The notes beneath the pieces are model-generated. The model was not told the origin of the DNA. It worked only from the letters and a program-made list of their open reading frames with translations, and did no database searches. A stretch of 64,000 bases of DNA from Aquimarina algicola (GTDB taxonomy: Bacteria > Bacteroidota > Bacteroidia > Flavobacteriales > Flavobacteriaceae): the NCBI RefSeq assembly GCF_006443095.1, contig NZ_VFWZ01000003.1, forward strand, positions 496,001 through 560,000, in the 5' to 3' direction. A program made the translations under genes and the position numbers. This document shows, piece after piece, positions 39,387 through 47,146 of this stretch. Within the stretch, counting starts at the first letter, position 1, and every line of letters starts with the position of its first letter.

Positions 39387-39863
39387 CTATTGTTTTGCTG
39401 GATTGCCAATAGCAACTTTTGGTATTTCTCTAGACTTCTGATACAAATCAGGAATATTTGTCCCTTCAATTTTGTAATAGGGAAATACAAGATTAAATCG
39501 ATTATTAGTTAAGGGTACTTTGTATTCTAAATTGATTTTGATTATCCCATCGAGATATTCTGACTCGTCAAGATGAACTTTGATGATTTTGATTCTAGAC
39601 TCATATCGTAAGATCGCTGTTTTGATCATTTCGATAATAAGATGAACTCTTGAGTTGGATATCGATTCAAACAAATAGCTGTAGAGGTCACATCCATATC
39701 TAGGATTCATAATACGTTCTCCCAATTTGGTATTGAGTAATATTCCTAGTGATTGTTGTATATCTTTTTCATTAGATGTCATTTCTACTCCTATACCTTC
39801 TTCGTTGTGAAAAGTAGGAGGAAAACCCCATCCTGTTCCTAAAAATGAATTATTATTTTTCAT
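39387..39863 (-). CDS. gp25/GPW family baseplate protein (Afp9-like)
   Basis: 158 residues from the ATG at 39863 (MKNNNSFLGTGWGFPP); six more codons are open upstream. GTGWGFPPTF, then DIQQSLGILLNTKLGERIMNPRYGCDL is the diagnostic gp25 motif, including the ExR core (GERIMNPRYG) that bridges sheath and wedge in contractile machines. Normal length. Lies between spike and baseplate J genes, as in other eCIS. Confidence 0.93.
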   Translation of the reverse strand: MKNNNSFLGTGWGFPPTFHNEEGIGVEMTSNEKDIQQSLGILLNTKLGERIMNPRYGCDLYSYLFESISNSRVHLIIEMIKTAILRYESRIKIIKVHLDESEYLDGIIKINLEYKVPLTNNRFNLVFPYYKIEGTNIPDLYQKSREIPKVAIGNPAKQ

Positions 39864-39889
39864 TTGTCTTTCATGTTTCAAGTGGTTCT

Positions 39890-41674
39890 TTAGTTTAGGT
39901 TTACGGAAGAGCCACTTACATTCATATTTCCGCTACTGCTCACTGTACATTCGCTATCTCCATTTATAGTAGCAGAATCATCTGCTGAAGCTGATATAGA
40001 ATTACCACTCACAGAAATATCATTGTCAGCAGTAATTGTAACCGAAGATCCTTGTATTGTTAAATCATCTGATGCGGTAATCGTCATACTAGAAGCACTA
40101 TTTATGGTAACACCATCTGCATTCATTTGAATTTGATTACTGTTCTCATCGATTATGGTTATCCCCTGATCATTATCGCTAACTACAATGGTATTATTAT
40201 TAGGAGTAAGCATAGTCATCACAATGTTTTCATCATCAAATTGAAGTTGCAATTGGCTTTTGGTCATCAATGTCTTTATATAGTTATTTGCATCAGAAAT
40301 TTCTTGTGGTGGTGTCAAAGCACTACTATACATACTCCCCAATATTATTGGATACGCCGGGTTGCCTTCTATAAATCCTAAAATCACCTCATCTCCTACC
40401 TCAGGATAGAAAAAAGCGCCAAAGGTATTACTGGCATAAAACGATGATAATCGGGCCCATACTAATTCTGTATCATCATTCAATACGGGAATTTGCACTT
40501 GTACCCTATATTCTGTTTCATTCTCGTCATAAATACTTTTTACAATCCCTACCTGCAAACCTTTTACTCCTGTTAATTCTCCTTTTGCTTCGGGTCCTGA
40601 TGAATTAACTGCTTTTTGACTGTGCCATTCTGTAGAAATGCCTATTTGTACATCTGTAGACCAATTGCCCTCACTAAAACTATGGGTAACTGCAGATACA
40701 TAAGCATTACCATCAAAAAGATCTCCCAAACCATTTAATGAAATCAGTGTATTAGGTTTCACTAAAGCTGATCCGGGAAATTTAATCGACCCCCGATATT
40801 TAGACATTCTATATTTTAATAAGATAGAGTTTGTCAATTCTTCTGCTTCATCTGTAGTAATAGGTATAGAGGTATTCAATACCTGATCTACTGATTCTAC
40901 TGTTTCCAAATCTGATTCTGAAACATCTCCCTGCTCATTTACCGTAGGTTCTCTTGCTTCAGAATTAACAACATCCTGACTAGAGAGATCCCATGCATTA
41001 ATCGATAAGGAGGTTAATTGTTTTACTGCTTCCAGTTCAACATCCATTTCCATAATATCTATACCATACTCTAGTTCTAATACTGGGTCATCGTCTACTG
41101 CAATTGCATTAACAACCAATTTTCCTGAATCTGTAACGACCACCATACCATTGCGCTCGGCACTACTTACTATAAAATCCCAGTCTGAGGCATGGTATTG
41201 AATAATACGTTCTTTTTGTACAGTAGTAGCTGTTATATCATTTTCTACACCAAGATTACTGGCTATTTGTGTAATGGCATCACTATCTAAAGCATCAGAA
41301 AGGACAAGATTGCTTTTACTGTCAATAGCTTTTACCAACAGGTCTTTGCAAGTAACCTGAAATGTTGTTCCTGAGTCATCTACCCGAACAGACTGACGTG
41401 TAACCACCCCAGAAAAAATAGCTTCGTTATCAGTACCATATCCAAGAGAAATTTCTATTGTACTGTCTGTTTTAAAAGTATCTGCATCGGCAATTTCAAA
41501 CATTTGCTTGGTAGGATTACCGTCTCTAATTGTTATCTGTGCTTGTGCTATTTTATTAACTTCTTGTGTAATCGTTATACTCATTACCCCATAAGTATCA
41601 GGAATAGCATTACCTCCTGAGGTAATACTCATAGAAATCAAATCATTTCCGTCTACAGTAGGTGAACTTGCCAT
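39890..41674 (-). CDS. VgrG-like spike/hub protein (Afp8-like)
   Basis: 594 residues. N-terminal gp27-like hub (about 1-330, with YHASDWDFIVSSAERNGMVV and GYGTDNEAIFSGVVTRQ), a gp5-like OB fold around 370-470 (VQIPVLNDDTELVWARLSSFYAS, YPEVGDEVILGFIEGNP) and a C-terminal Ser/Thr/Asp-rich beta-helix (SSMTITASDDLTIQGSS..., about 490-594) that forms the needle. Such trimers are tipped by PAAR-like proteins; a DUF4280 tip is encoded in the same operon. No toxic C-terminal extension. Confidence 0.93.
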   Translation of the reverse strand: MASSPTVDGNDLISMSITSGGNAIPDTYGVMSITITQEVNKIAQAQITIRDGNPTKQMFEIADADTFKTDSTIEISLGYGTDNEAIFSGVVTRQSVRVDDSGTTFQVTCKDLLVKAIDSKSNLVLSDALDSDAITQIASNLGVENDITATTVQKERIIQYHASDWDFIVSSAERNGMVVVTDSGKLVVNAIAVDDDPVLELEYGIDIMEMDVELEAVKQLTSLSINAWDLSSQDVVNSEAREPTVNEQGDVSESDLETVESVDQVLNTSIPITTDEAEELTNSILLKYRMSKYRGSIKFPGSALVKPNTLISLNGLGDLFDGNAYVSAVTHSFSEGNWSTDVQIGISTEWHSQKAVNSSGPEAKGELTGVKGLQVGIVKSIYDENETEYRVQVQIPVLNDDTELVWARLSSFYASNTFGAFFYPEVGDEVILGFIEGNPAYPIILGSMYSSALTPPQEISDANNYIKTLMTKSQLQLQFDDENIVMTMLTPNNNTIVVSDNDQGITIIDENSNQIQMNADGVTINSASSMTITASDDLTIQGSSVTITADNDISVSGNSISASADDSATINGDSECTVSSSGNMNVSGSSVNLN

Positions 41675-41683
41675 AAAGTCTTT

Positions 41684-42364
41684 TTATTTAAGTGGTGGTA
41701 GATATAGTTTTGTTCCTGGTTTTATATCTCTAAAGTTGTATAGATTATTATATGCTGCTACCTCAGTATAATAGTTACTATCGCCATACACTCTATAACA
41801 AATCAATGGAAGCGTATCGCCTTCTTTAACCTCTATAAGATGCGTCAAATCCGGTGATTGATTATCTGCTTCTGATGCAATATCACTAGCAGAAACTGCT
41901 TCTTCAAAAGATACATTTAATTTTGCTCTAAGAGGCGTACCGTCACTTTGAAAAAGCGTATAAGAAATGTTTAATGACGTTAACTTGCATTTAAACACAA
42001 GAGTCCCCCATGAAATAATCAGATAATTAGGTTCGTGTATACTACCATTATAGGTAAAACAAACACTTTTGAATGTATCTATCTGATCTGATACAGAGGT
42101 TTGTGATGATAACAAACTACTAACACTACTGCTACTTACAGCTCCTGTGGCATCAAAATAAATCTCAAAAGAAACCTTTTCGGGAGGCGTTCCTTTGAAC
42201 CAAATTGATGTACCGGCAGACCCTATAGGTTGAAATTTGTTGTACTCTACATTATGCTCATGCGTATACGATGCAGGATTGATTTGCACTGTACAACTAT
42301 CTCCGGTCTCGCTAGTATATTCATTATCAGAATATGCTATTATCTCCATTAAATCTTTGGCCAT
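41684..42364 (-). CDS. LysM-containing baseplate hub protein (Afp7-like)
   Basis: 226 residues. N-terminal region of the CIS/phage gp53-type; C-terminal LysM at about 174-226 (IEVKEGDTLPLICYRVYGDSNYY ... IKPGTKLYLPPL). In eCIS this protein connects tube and spike; LysM here is structural or transiently peptidoglycan-binding. Its ATG directly follows the TAG of the 52-residue DUF5908 gene, so translation is coupled. Confidence 0.9.
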   Translation of the reverse strand: MAKDLMEIIAYSDNEYTSETGDSCTVQINPASYTHEHNVEYNKFQPIGSAGTSIWFKGTPPEKVSFEIYFDATGAVSSSSVSSLLSSQTSVSDQIDTFKSVCFTYNGSIHEPNYLIISWGTLVFKCKLTSLNISYTLFQSDGTPLRAKLNVSFEEAVSASDIASEADNQSPDLTHLIEVKEGDTLPLICYRVYGDSNYYTEVAAYNNLYNFRDIKPGTKLYLPPLK

Positions 42365-42523
42365 CTACCGCTCTTTACTATTCTGCAATTGTCTTTTTAC
42401 CTCTTTTTTACAGATGTTTGCTACAGTTTGCCGAATCATATTCATATCAAAATCTTCTGTATGTGATTTTTTAGATTCTTCAACCTTTACCTTGATGATC
42501 AGCTCTCTTATCTCTATTGGCAT
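42365..42523 (-). CDS. DUF5908-type small eCIS protein (Afp6-like position)
   Basis: 52 residues, short enough to be missed by ORF length filters. It begins MPIEIRELIIKVKVEE, the usual start of the small DUF5908 proteins found between tube and LysM genes of eCIS, and ends with a basic helix (CKKEVKRQLQNSKER). It starts six bases after the tube gene and ends exactly at the next ATG. Its function in assembly is not known to me. Confidence 0.85.
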   Translation of the reverse strand: MPIEIRELIIKVKVEESKKSHTEDFDMNMIRQTVANICKKEVKRQLQNSKER

Positions 42524-42529
42524 ATCTTT

Positions 42530-42976
42530 TTATATTACTAAAGAATAATCGTATGTTAATTCTAATGTTTCGATAAGAATTTCATTATTCATAGAATTCA
42601 ATGGTGAAAACTCCCACTTTACAGGCCAGGCATTGATAAAACTCCAGTTTTTTATCGGAAGACTATCTTCATTAAGCAAACTCAACAAAACAGTTTGAGT
42701 AACCAAAGTGGTTGATAATCCTCCACCTATTGTTGCTTCACACCATAGAGACAATGCCGAAACACTTGATGTCACTCCTCTTTTTAAGACCAGATTCTGA
42801 TATTTTGCTCCGGTAGGGACCCGATGTTTAAATCGGTTTTCCCCACCTTCTGCAATTTCTTCTATTCCCATCTCCATATTCATGCCTGATACTTCTTTGA
42901 ATGATGTATCTAACAATCCTAATTCTAATGGAAAAGAAAGCCTAAAATAAAAGCCTGTCAATGGATAGTCACTCAT
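42530..42976 (-). CDS. Tail tube protein, second copy (Afp5-like)
   Basis: 148 residues with the gp19/Hcp-like tube fold: LTGFYFRLSF, SFKEVSGMNMEMG, KYQNLVLKRGV, WSFINAWPVKWE and NNEILIETLELTYD. It differs enough from the neighbouring tube gene to be specialised, probably as the tube-initiating ring between spike and main tube. Five bases separate it from that gene. Confidence 0.9.
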   Translation of the reverse strand: MSDYPLTGFYFRLSFPLELGLLDTSFKEVSGMNMEMGIEEIAEGGENRFKHRVPTGAKYQNLVLKRGVTSSVSALSLWCEATIGGGLSTTLVTQTVLLSLLNEDSLPIKNWSFINAWPVKWEFSPLNSMNNEILIETLELTYDYSLVI

Positions 42977-42981
42977 ATCGT

Positions 42982-43443
42982 TTAGCCATTAGCTATTGTT
43001 AATCCTTCATGAGCCAGCTCTAGTGTTTCCATAGCGACCTCATTTGCTTCTGATTTAAGATCTGTTCCTGTTATTTTTGTAGGCCATGCATTTGTTAATG
43101 TCCATGTCATTGTAGGAGATCCTGACTCGTCTAGTAATTTTATAACAACTGTTTCTCTTTTAATGGTATTCATTTTTATGGCATCATACCATTTCCAGAA
43201 ATTATTGTCTTTTACAAAAATTCCCTTTTTGAGTGTTACATTTCCTACTTTGGTAATACCAGGCATTTTAATTGTACTAAATACTTTACTATCACCATGT
43301 CTGTATTCTACGATTTGTGTTTCTGTATCAAGTCCTGTTACTTCCTGAAAAGAAGCTGTACTATCTTGTGAGCCTAAATTAACCGAAAAATAAAACCTAG
43401 TTAACGGCCATATTGCACCTTGTGCTGATCCATCATCTGCCAT
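42982..43443 (-). CDS. Tail tube protein, main copy (Afp1-like)
   Basis: 153 residues, gp19/Hcp-like: LTRFYFSVNLG, SFQEVTGLDTETQ, KVGNVTLKKGIF, TNAWPTKITGTDL and EVAMETLELAHEGL. Polymerises into the inner tube through which cargo is fired. Sits directly after the sheath gene, as expected for matched sheath-tube production; the 55-base gap between them is the largest inside the structural part of the operon. Confidence 0.93.
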   Translation of the reverse strand: MADDGSAQGAIWPLTRFYFSVNLGSQDSTASFQEVTGLDTETQIVEYRHGDSKVFSTIKMPGITKVGNVTLKKGIFVKDNNFWKWYDAIKMNTIKRETVVIKLLDESGSPTMTWTLTNAWPTKITGTDLKSEANEVAMETLELAHEGLTIANG

Positions 43444-43498
43444 AATTGTATATTTTTTTTAAAATAATTTTCTTATTGTGTGTATAATGATTTGTTGA

Positions 43499-45175
43499 TT
43501 ATCCTTTTTGCATTTCTTGCTGGAATGTGATTTCTATGAATTCTGCCGGATGTGAAACTGCTACTTTTACAGCTACAATCATTCTTCCATTAAGAATATC
43601 ATCTGCAGTCATGGTACTTCCTAATCCTACTGATACAGAGAATGCATCTGCCGGCTTAGGCCCAACTAAACCTCCTTGGTTCCATAATCCTAAAAGGAAA
43701 TTACTGATCATGCTTTTTACAGTTACCCATGTATTGGCATCATTAGGAGCAAATACATATGCCCCAGCAGCTTCTTTTACGGATTGTTCTATATAAATCA
43801 ATGTTCTTCTTACATTAATATATCTCCAGTCATTAGAGTTACCATCTAATGTTCTCGCTCCCCATACCAAAATTCCTTTACCGGGAAATGATCTAATAGC
43901 ACAAACAGATTTACCATCCAATGGCATATTGAGATCCTCTTGCGCTTTGAAATCTATTTTGATTGCAGGAGCAACCACACCTTGTACTCCAACATTTGCA
44001 GGGGCTATCCATACGCCTTCATTATTATCAACAGTCGTATATATACCTGCCATAGCAGCACTTGGTGGCATTAAATTGAGTTTTTCAAGAATATGCTTCA
44101 ATAATAGTTTATAAGAAGGGCTCAGGTTTTTTAACACCGAATCTGCCTTATCTTGGGTAATTCCATCTGCTCCGGGTTTGGCGGCAAATAATGCATTTAC
44201 ATATTTGACCGGATTTGGAACAGAATTTTTAGTACTTGGATCAATTACATTAGGAAAATCAGCAGTAAGCATTGCTTTTGCTACTGTATAACTTGATGGA
44301 GCTATATTTTTGTAAGAAACATCTGTTAATTGATTAACCGTTGTATGAAGCCATGGATAATAGGCCGCTGCGTAACTATTAAACTTTTGTAATGTGGGTT
44401 CTACAGCATTTCTAAATCCCTCTACGCTTGTTGTTCCTACTAGTGGCTCACTATATCCTCCAGGAATATCAATTAATGCAACTCTATTGGCTAATTCTCC
44501 ACTATGATTAATCATTTCACCTTGTAACGTGTAACAGAGCGCATACTTTTTTGCCAAATCTGTTTCTGTATCATCCATGAGCTCTACTGCATCAGGAATC
44601 ACAATCATTGTAGGTTCTGTTTCTTTTTCTAAAAGCGTAAGTGCATCTGTAAAGGGTTTGGTAGAAGATAGCCCTGTCATGGTATAATCATACCCACCCG
44701 TAGAAACTACATAGCATGTTCCTCCTCCGTTTTCATAAAAAAAACGAATAGCACTATATAATCTGTAGTTTACTGTTGCGGTCGCAAGACTATATCCTTT
44801 TGCTCCTGCAAAAAAATCCGGAGTTACAATCGCTTTTGCCGAACTGGTTGCAGACGCATCTGATTTTGAAGCATCAGCAGATTTCTTTTTACTTGCGTCT
44901 CCTGTTGGTGCAGGTTTTGTTGTAGCACTAGCTGTAGCAGAAACATCTGCAATGCTAAATTGAATCTGAGGAGGAGCTCCCCCAAAAATTGCATTAAACT
45001 CTGCTAGTGATGTAATTCTTACCGCCTTATTTACCAAATCTTTACCATTGTAACTCGTTTGCCCGGTATATCCTATAAAAGCAGGAATCGCAGTAGGCAC
45101 GGGTACAACGGCATTCCCAAAAGCATCCAATTCCTGGATGTATACTCCTGGTGTTTTCATTGTTGTTACTGACAT
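43499..45175 (-). CDS. Contractile sheath protein (Afp2/3/4-like)
   Basis: 558 residues. N-terminal TPGVYIQELDAFGNAVVPVPTAIPAFIGYTG and the C-terminal handshake region (FVKS-like VWGARTLDGNSNDWRYINVRRTLIYIEQSV, then WVTVKSMISNFLLGLWNQGGLVG) are typical of the phage tail sheath family. Only one sheath gene is present, whereas Afp and PVC have three. Odd: residues about 78-115 are a low-complexity Ala/Ser/Thr/Lys/Asp insertion (SATASATTKPAPTGDASKKK...) after FGGAPP, probably a surface loop. Confidence 0.95.
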   Translation of the reverse strand: MSVTTMKTPGVYIQELDAFGNAVVPVPTAIPAFIGYTGQTSYNGKDLVNKAVRITSLAEFNAIFGGAPPQIQFSIADVSATASATTKPAPTGDASKKKSADASKSDASATSSAKAIVTPDFFAGAKGYSLATATVNYRLYSAIRFFYENGGGTCYVVSTGGYDYTMTGLSSTKPFTDALTLLEKETEPTMIVIPDAVELMDDTETDLAKKYALCYTLQGEMINHSGELANRVALIDIPGGYSEPLVGTTSVEGFRNAVEPTLQKFNSYAAAYYPWLHTTVNQLTDVSYKNIAPSSYTVAKAMLTADFPNVIDPSTKNSVPNPVKYVNALFAAKPGADGITQDKADSVLKNLSPSYKLLLKHILEKLNLMPPSAAMAGIYTTVDNNEGVWIAPANVGVQGVVAPAIKIDFKAQEDLNMPLDGKSVCAIRSFPGKGILVWGARTLDGNSNDWRYINVRRTLIYIEQSVKEAAGAYVFAPNDANTWVTVKSMISNFLLGLWNQGGLVGPKPADAFSVSVGLGSTMTADDILNGRMIVAVKVAVSHPAEFIEITFQQEMQKG

Positions 45176-45196
45176 TCTTTTTAAATTATTTAAGAG

Positions 45197-46225
45197 TTAT
45201 ATATAAATTATCGTTTGAGAATAAAACATATTCTCATTATTCACTTCTTTAGTAATAATTGATGAAACACCAGGCACAGGAATGGTAATGTCTTGTTCTA
45301 GTATCAAATCAGAAAAATCATTGTTGTAATGTATTTTTAAAATAGAATTATTGGTTGCGCTCTGTTGTAAAGTAATCGTTTCTGCCGATGTAAAAATGTT
45401 AGATGCTTTTCCTCCGATTACAGTACTTTTATCAGGTCCTGAATATTTGATATTGCTATCATTCTCTATAACCATATCCTGAACTGTAATTTTTTTATCC
45501 TCGGGTACTACAATTACATATTGCCAAAAGGTTGATCTGGCTTCAAAATTAATTTTTAATAAAGGGGTTATATTTTGTTTTAAAGATTCTAAAACAGATT
45601 TCATTTGTAAATGAAATATGCCATAGCAATTATTTTCAATCATTTCTGAAGTCCCAAAAAACTTCTTGGACAATGTATTATTAATCCATATTTCATAAAC
45701 TCCGGTTCCAAAAGTATTGATATCAACATAAATCTTTTGTTGTTCTTTTTGTACCTCTTGAGTAAAGATTTCCTGACCTCTATCATCTCTAATTATGACC
45801 TGATCAGATTGTGTCGATGATACAGCAACATAAAACCTAAGTGATTGTACATCGAGATATGTTTCTGGCACTATCTGTTCTTCTGAAACTATTCTATTTT
45901 CTACTCTTGAATTTGTAAGATATAATACTGTATTTTGTTTTTTGGGTAATGTAACATTTGTATAATTATCAAAATTTTGATCTGTATTGAGGAGTTGAAA
46001 GTATAAGTCTTCTTTTGTATTTAGCTCATCCCAAATAGTTTTTGAAGGCCTCATCTGTACATATCCCTCATATCTATTTTCGTGATTTCGAAAACGGATA
46101 TTATAGTTTTTCATTAGGCGGCTCGTATTTTCCATAGGCAATAATTGAAATACAGAACACTTGCCATTATTGAAATAAGAATGCCATATTTCTAGAGTAA
46201 GCCAACAATATAAATTTGTGTTCAT
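45197..46225 (-). CDS. Unknown eCIS operon protein between sheath and terminator genes
   Basis: 342 residues, no signal peptide. It begins MNTNLYCWLTLEIWHSYFNNGKCSVFQLLPMENTS (in pieces) and is mostly predicted beta-strand, with polar loops. I have no firm family, though I believe homologues occur at the same place in other flavobacterial eCIS loci. Its 12- and 21-base gaps to the neighbours show it belongs to the operon. Possible roles are sheath cap, chaperone or surface decoration; none is shown by the sequence. Confidence 0.7.
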   Translation of the reverse strand: MNTNLYCWLTLEIWHSYFNNGKCSVFQLLPMENTSRLMKNYNIRFRNHENRYEGYVQMRPSKTIWDELNTKEDLYFQLLNTDQNFDNYTNVTLPKKQNTVLYLTNSRVENRIVSEEQIVPETYLDVQSLRFYVAVSSTQSDQVIIRDDRGQEIFTQEVQKEQQKIYVDINTFGTGVYEIWINNTLSKKFFGTSEMIENNCYGIFHLQMKSVLESLKQNITPLLKINFEARSTFWQYVIVVPEDKKITVQDMVIENDSNIKYSGPDKSTVIGGKASNIFTSAETITLQQSATNNSILKIHYNNDFSDLILEQDITIPVPGVSSIITKEVNNENMFYSQTIIYI

Positions 46226-46237
46226 ATCTATTCTTTT

Positions 46238-46816
46238 TTATCTCTTTTGAGCGCTTGTTCCTAAACCGCTGATGCCAGATATTTCTTCTTTTATATGACC
46301 CTTTTGTATGCTTATCATTCTAATTTTATACAATATAGAAGGAACATATTTTGCTCCTATACCGCTCCATAAATGACTTAATTCTTGAATGGGAACATTA
46401 TAAATCTCAAAAGTTAAGCGTTGGATTGATGGATCTAAATCCGGATGTGTTTCGGGTGTAAAAATCATCGATGCCTGAAATAATCCTATCACATGGGTGA
46501 GCATTTTTAATGCTTCTACATAATTTTCTGAATTATAGTTTGCTGATACCAACATGTATATATTTAAGTATACAGGAGGGTTCACTTTGCCATATTTACC
46601 TTGATCATCGACGATATAGCCTCCCATATGTTTCACTGTTTTTTCGTGCTCAAGGTTAATCACCGACAATACTACTTTGTTTTCTATATTTTGAGTTACG
46701 CTTCCGTCAAGATTGATCAAACTTCCCAAGACCACAATATCATCAGCAAGCCCAAAAGACATCTTAAGGTCTCTGTTCAGTAAATTTGTTATAAATAACA
46801 GGGCTTTGTCTAACAT
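46238..46816 (-). CDS. Tail terminator, Pvc16/DUF4255 family
   Basis: 192 residues. The start MLDKALLFITNLLNRDL and ENKVVLSVINLEHE, then NPPVYLNIYMLVSANY and IYNVPIQELSHLWSGIGAKYVPSILYKIRMISI are typical of DUF4255/Pvc16 proteins, which cap the tube-sheath end (counterpart of Afp16). Here it is near the front of the operon, whereas in Afp it is the last gene. Confidence 0.9.
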   Translation of the reverse strand: MLDKALLFITNLLNRDLKMSFGLADDIVVLGSLINLDGSVTQNIENKVVLSVINLEHEKTVKHMGGYIVDDQGKYGKVNPPVYLNIYMLVSANYNSENYVEALKMLTHVIGLFQASMIFTPETHPDLDPSIQRLTFEIYNVPIQELSHLWSGIGAKYVPSILYKIRMISIQKGHIKEEISGISGLGTSAQKR

Positions 46817-46822
46817 AAATCT

Positions 46823-47146
46823 CTATTTTTTATTTTCTATTTGTGTTTTTATGGCGGCAGCTACCATTCTCGAAAAATAAATTCCTAAGACACATAATCC
46901 ATATAAAACTGTAAATGTTGGATGCTCTTTTGTAATGATTTGAGAGACCTCTTCGATTTCTGCAAAAGCGCCAGCATCTTTCTTAATCACATATTCAAGG
47001 ATCAAGGCTATCGGGATACTGGCTAGTAATACAAATAACATCCACAAAAACTCTTTAGAAATTACTTTCTTTACCGCAGCCCATATTTTTTTGAACTTAC
47101 CTTCTTCATTTTTAATTTTTTTTTCGTCGTTTACAGATACATTCAT
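46823..47146 (-). CDS. Small membrane protein in the eCIS operon
   Basis: 107 residues. A charged cytoplasmic N-terminus (about 30 residues), a hydrophobic helix (about 33-52), an acidic loop and a second helix (about 78-97). It overlaps the GH18-like gene by four bases (ATGA), a classic translational-coupling junction, and ends six bases before the Pvc16 gene. No family recognised. A partner for the membrane-anchored GH18-like protein is the simplest guess. Confidence 0.7.
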   Translation of the reverse strand: MNVSVNDEKKIKNEEGKFKKIWAAVKKVISKEFLWMLFVLLASIPIALILEYVIKKDAGAFAEIEEVSQIITKEHPTFTVLYGLCVLGIYFSRMVAAAIKTQIENKK

